A DNA stretch of 12,044 nt from Candidatus Binataceae bacterium (lineage in GTDB: Bacteria; Desulfobacterota; Binatia; Binatales; Binataceae), in assembly GCA_030042765.1 (NCBI GenBank), contig JASHZA010000058.1:1-12044 (forward strand). The letters are read 5' to 3'. Below the pieces are notes generated by a model. That model saw only the letters and a program-made list of their open reading frames with translations, was not told the origin of the DNA and did not search any database. A program made the translations under genes and the position numbers. This document shows positions 11,363-12,044 of this stretch, in pieces (within the stretch, counting starts at the first letter, position 1; each line of letters opens with the position of its first letter).

Positions 11363-12044
11363 GTGAAAATTCTAGTCCCCGTCAAACGCGTTCCCGATCC
11401 GGCCACCACCATCCGCGTGCTGCCGGACGGTTCCGGGATCGCGACCGACAACGTCAAGTGGGTCATTAATCCCTTTGACGAGATTGCGATCGAAGAGGCG
11501 CTCCGAATCAAGGAGAAACAAGGGAGCGGCGAGGTAGTGCTGATCTCGGTCGGTCAGCAAAGCTGGCAGGAGCAATTGCGCACCGGACTTGCCATGGGCG
11601 CCGATCGCGCGATTCTCGTTCGTACCGACGCCGCCCTCGACACGATGGCGATCGGGCGCGTAATCGCGAAGGTGGCCGGCAACGAAAAGCCCGAACTGGT
11701 GATAATCGGCAAGCAGGCGATCGACGACGACTCGAACCAGGTCGGGCAGATAATCGCGGAAACCCTCGGATGGCCCCAGGCGACGTTTGCTTCCAAGGTC
11801 GAAATCGCCGGGGAGAAATGCACGGTCGTGCGCGAAGTGGACGGCGGCCTGGAGACCGTCGCCTTCTCGCTCCCTGCGGTGATCACCACCGACCTGCGCC
11901 TCAACGAACCGCGTTACGCGTCGCTGCCGGGAATTATGAAGGCGCGCAAGAAGCCGCTTAACGAAGTCGCGGCCGACAGCCTTGGAGTCGACCTTGCTCC
12001 GAAGCTCAAGATAAAAATCCTGAAGGCTCCGGAAAAGCGCCAGG
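11363..12044 (+). CDS. etfB: Electron transfer flavoprotein beta subunit, N-terminal 227 residues
   Basis: Small subunit of the FAD/AMP-containing ETF heterodimer, which takes electrons from acyl-CoA and other dehydrogenases and passes them to the quinone pool. Seen: MKILVPVKRVPDP (1-13, GTG start), WVINPFDEIAIEEALRIKE (33-51), the AMP-binding stretch GKQAIDDDSNQVGQ (116-129), and the family signature LRLNEPRYASLPGIMKARKK (178-197). The usual length is 250-265 residues, so only the last few dozen residues fall beyond the window edge. GGAG (11349-11352) lies ten bases before the GTG. An etfA gene is expected next but is not in view. The gene fits the acyl-CoA theme set by the carboxylase and MaoC genes. 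Confidence 0.96.
   Translation, partial: MKILVPVKRVPDPATTIRVLPDGSGIATDNVKWVINPFDEIAIEEALRIKEKQGSGEVVLISVGQQSWQEQLRTGLAMGADRAILVRTDAALDTMAIGRVIAKVAGNEKPELVIIGKQAIDDDSNQVGQIIAETLGWPQATFASKVEIAGEKCTVVREVDGGLETVAFSLPAVITTDLRLNEPRYASLPGIMKARKKPLNEVAADSLGVDLAPKLKIKILKAPEKRQ

Noticed and set aside
1-12044. CRISPR arrays, tRNA genes, insertion sequences, defence or toxin-antitoxin genes
   Set aside because: No regularly spaced repeats, no cloverleaf-like sequence noticed, no transposase or integrase motifs and no terminal inverted repeats were seen by eye. A tRNAscan, ISfinder and defence-system search would settle it.

Overview
The window is a GC-rich, tightly packed stretch of bacterial chromosome. 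Its genes are housekeeping, cofactor and acyl-CoA metabolism genes on both strands. No tRNA, rRNA, CRISPR, insertion sequence, integrase or phage gene is visible, and no gene-free gap exceeds about 180 bases. The mix of a cold-shock protein with an IKKI..DKGFGFI start, a split acyl-CoA carboxylase alpha chain, a MaoC hydratase, IclR control and an electron-transfer flavoprotein suggests an aerobic, probably soil-dwelling, heterotrophic bacterium that uses fatty or organic acids. A deltaproteobacterial-grade lineage such as Binatota would fit. That placement is inferred from gene style only.

Region 1 (1-1816, minus strand) holds the N-terminal 130 residues of IspH (isoprenoid synthesis), then a fused MoaD-MoaE molybdopterin synthase, then MoaB. 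MoaB and MoaDE form a two-gene molybdenum-cofactor operon with a 16-base gap. Region 2 (1817-3340, plus) is a mercuric-reductase-like FAD/NAD(P) disulfide oxidoreductase, divergent from moaB, with a good sigma70-type promoter in between. Region 3 (3373-3903) has a cold-shock protein (minus) and a 76-residue unknown protein (plus) that converges on and overlaps the next gene.

Region 4 (3854-5895, minus) is a biotin carboxylase followed by a biotin carrier protein through an ATGA overlap; the break falls inside what is normally one acyl-CoA carboxylase alpha chain. No carboxyltransferase gene is adjacent. Divergent from it is a MaoC-type hydratase (6013-6459). The shared 117-base intergenic region has two perfect inverted repeats. 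Next is a 71-residue protein with an HxC/CxxC cysteine pattern, preceded by a strong leader hairpin (6565-6588).

Region 5 (6948-10241, minus) reads from right to left: SAM methyltransferase, VOC/glyoxalase protein, aldo/keto reductase, and then an exported beta-rich protein of unknown function. The first three are close enough to be an operon. An IclR regulator (10407-11189, plus) is divergent from them, and the shared region contains inverted repeats at both putative promoters. This is the least explained metabolic unit in the window. Region 6 (11363-end, plus) is EtfB, cut by the window edge.

Overall this is mostly an ordinary region. The points most worth a second look are the MoaD-MoaE fusion, the split carboxylase, the IclR-methyltransferase-VOC-AKR unit, and the structured leader in front of the small zinc-ribbon-like gene.
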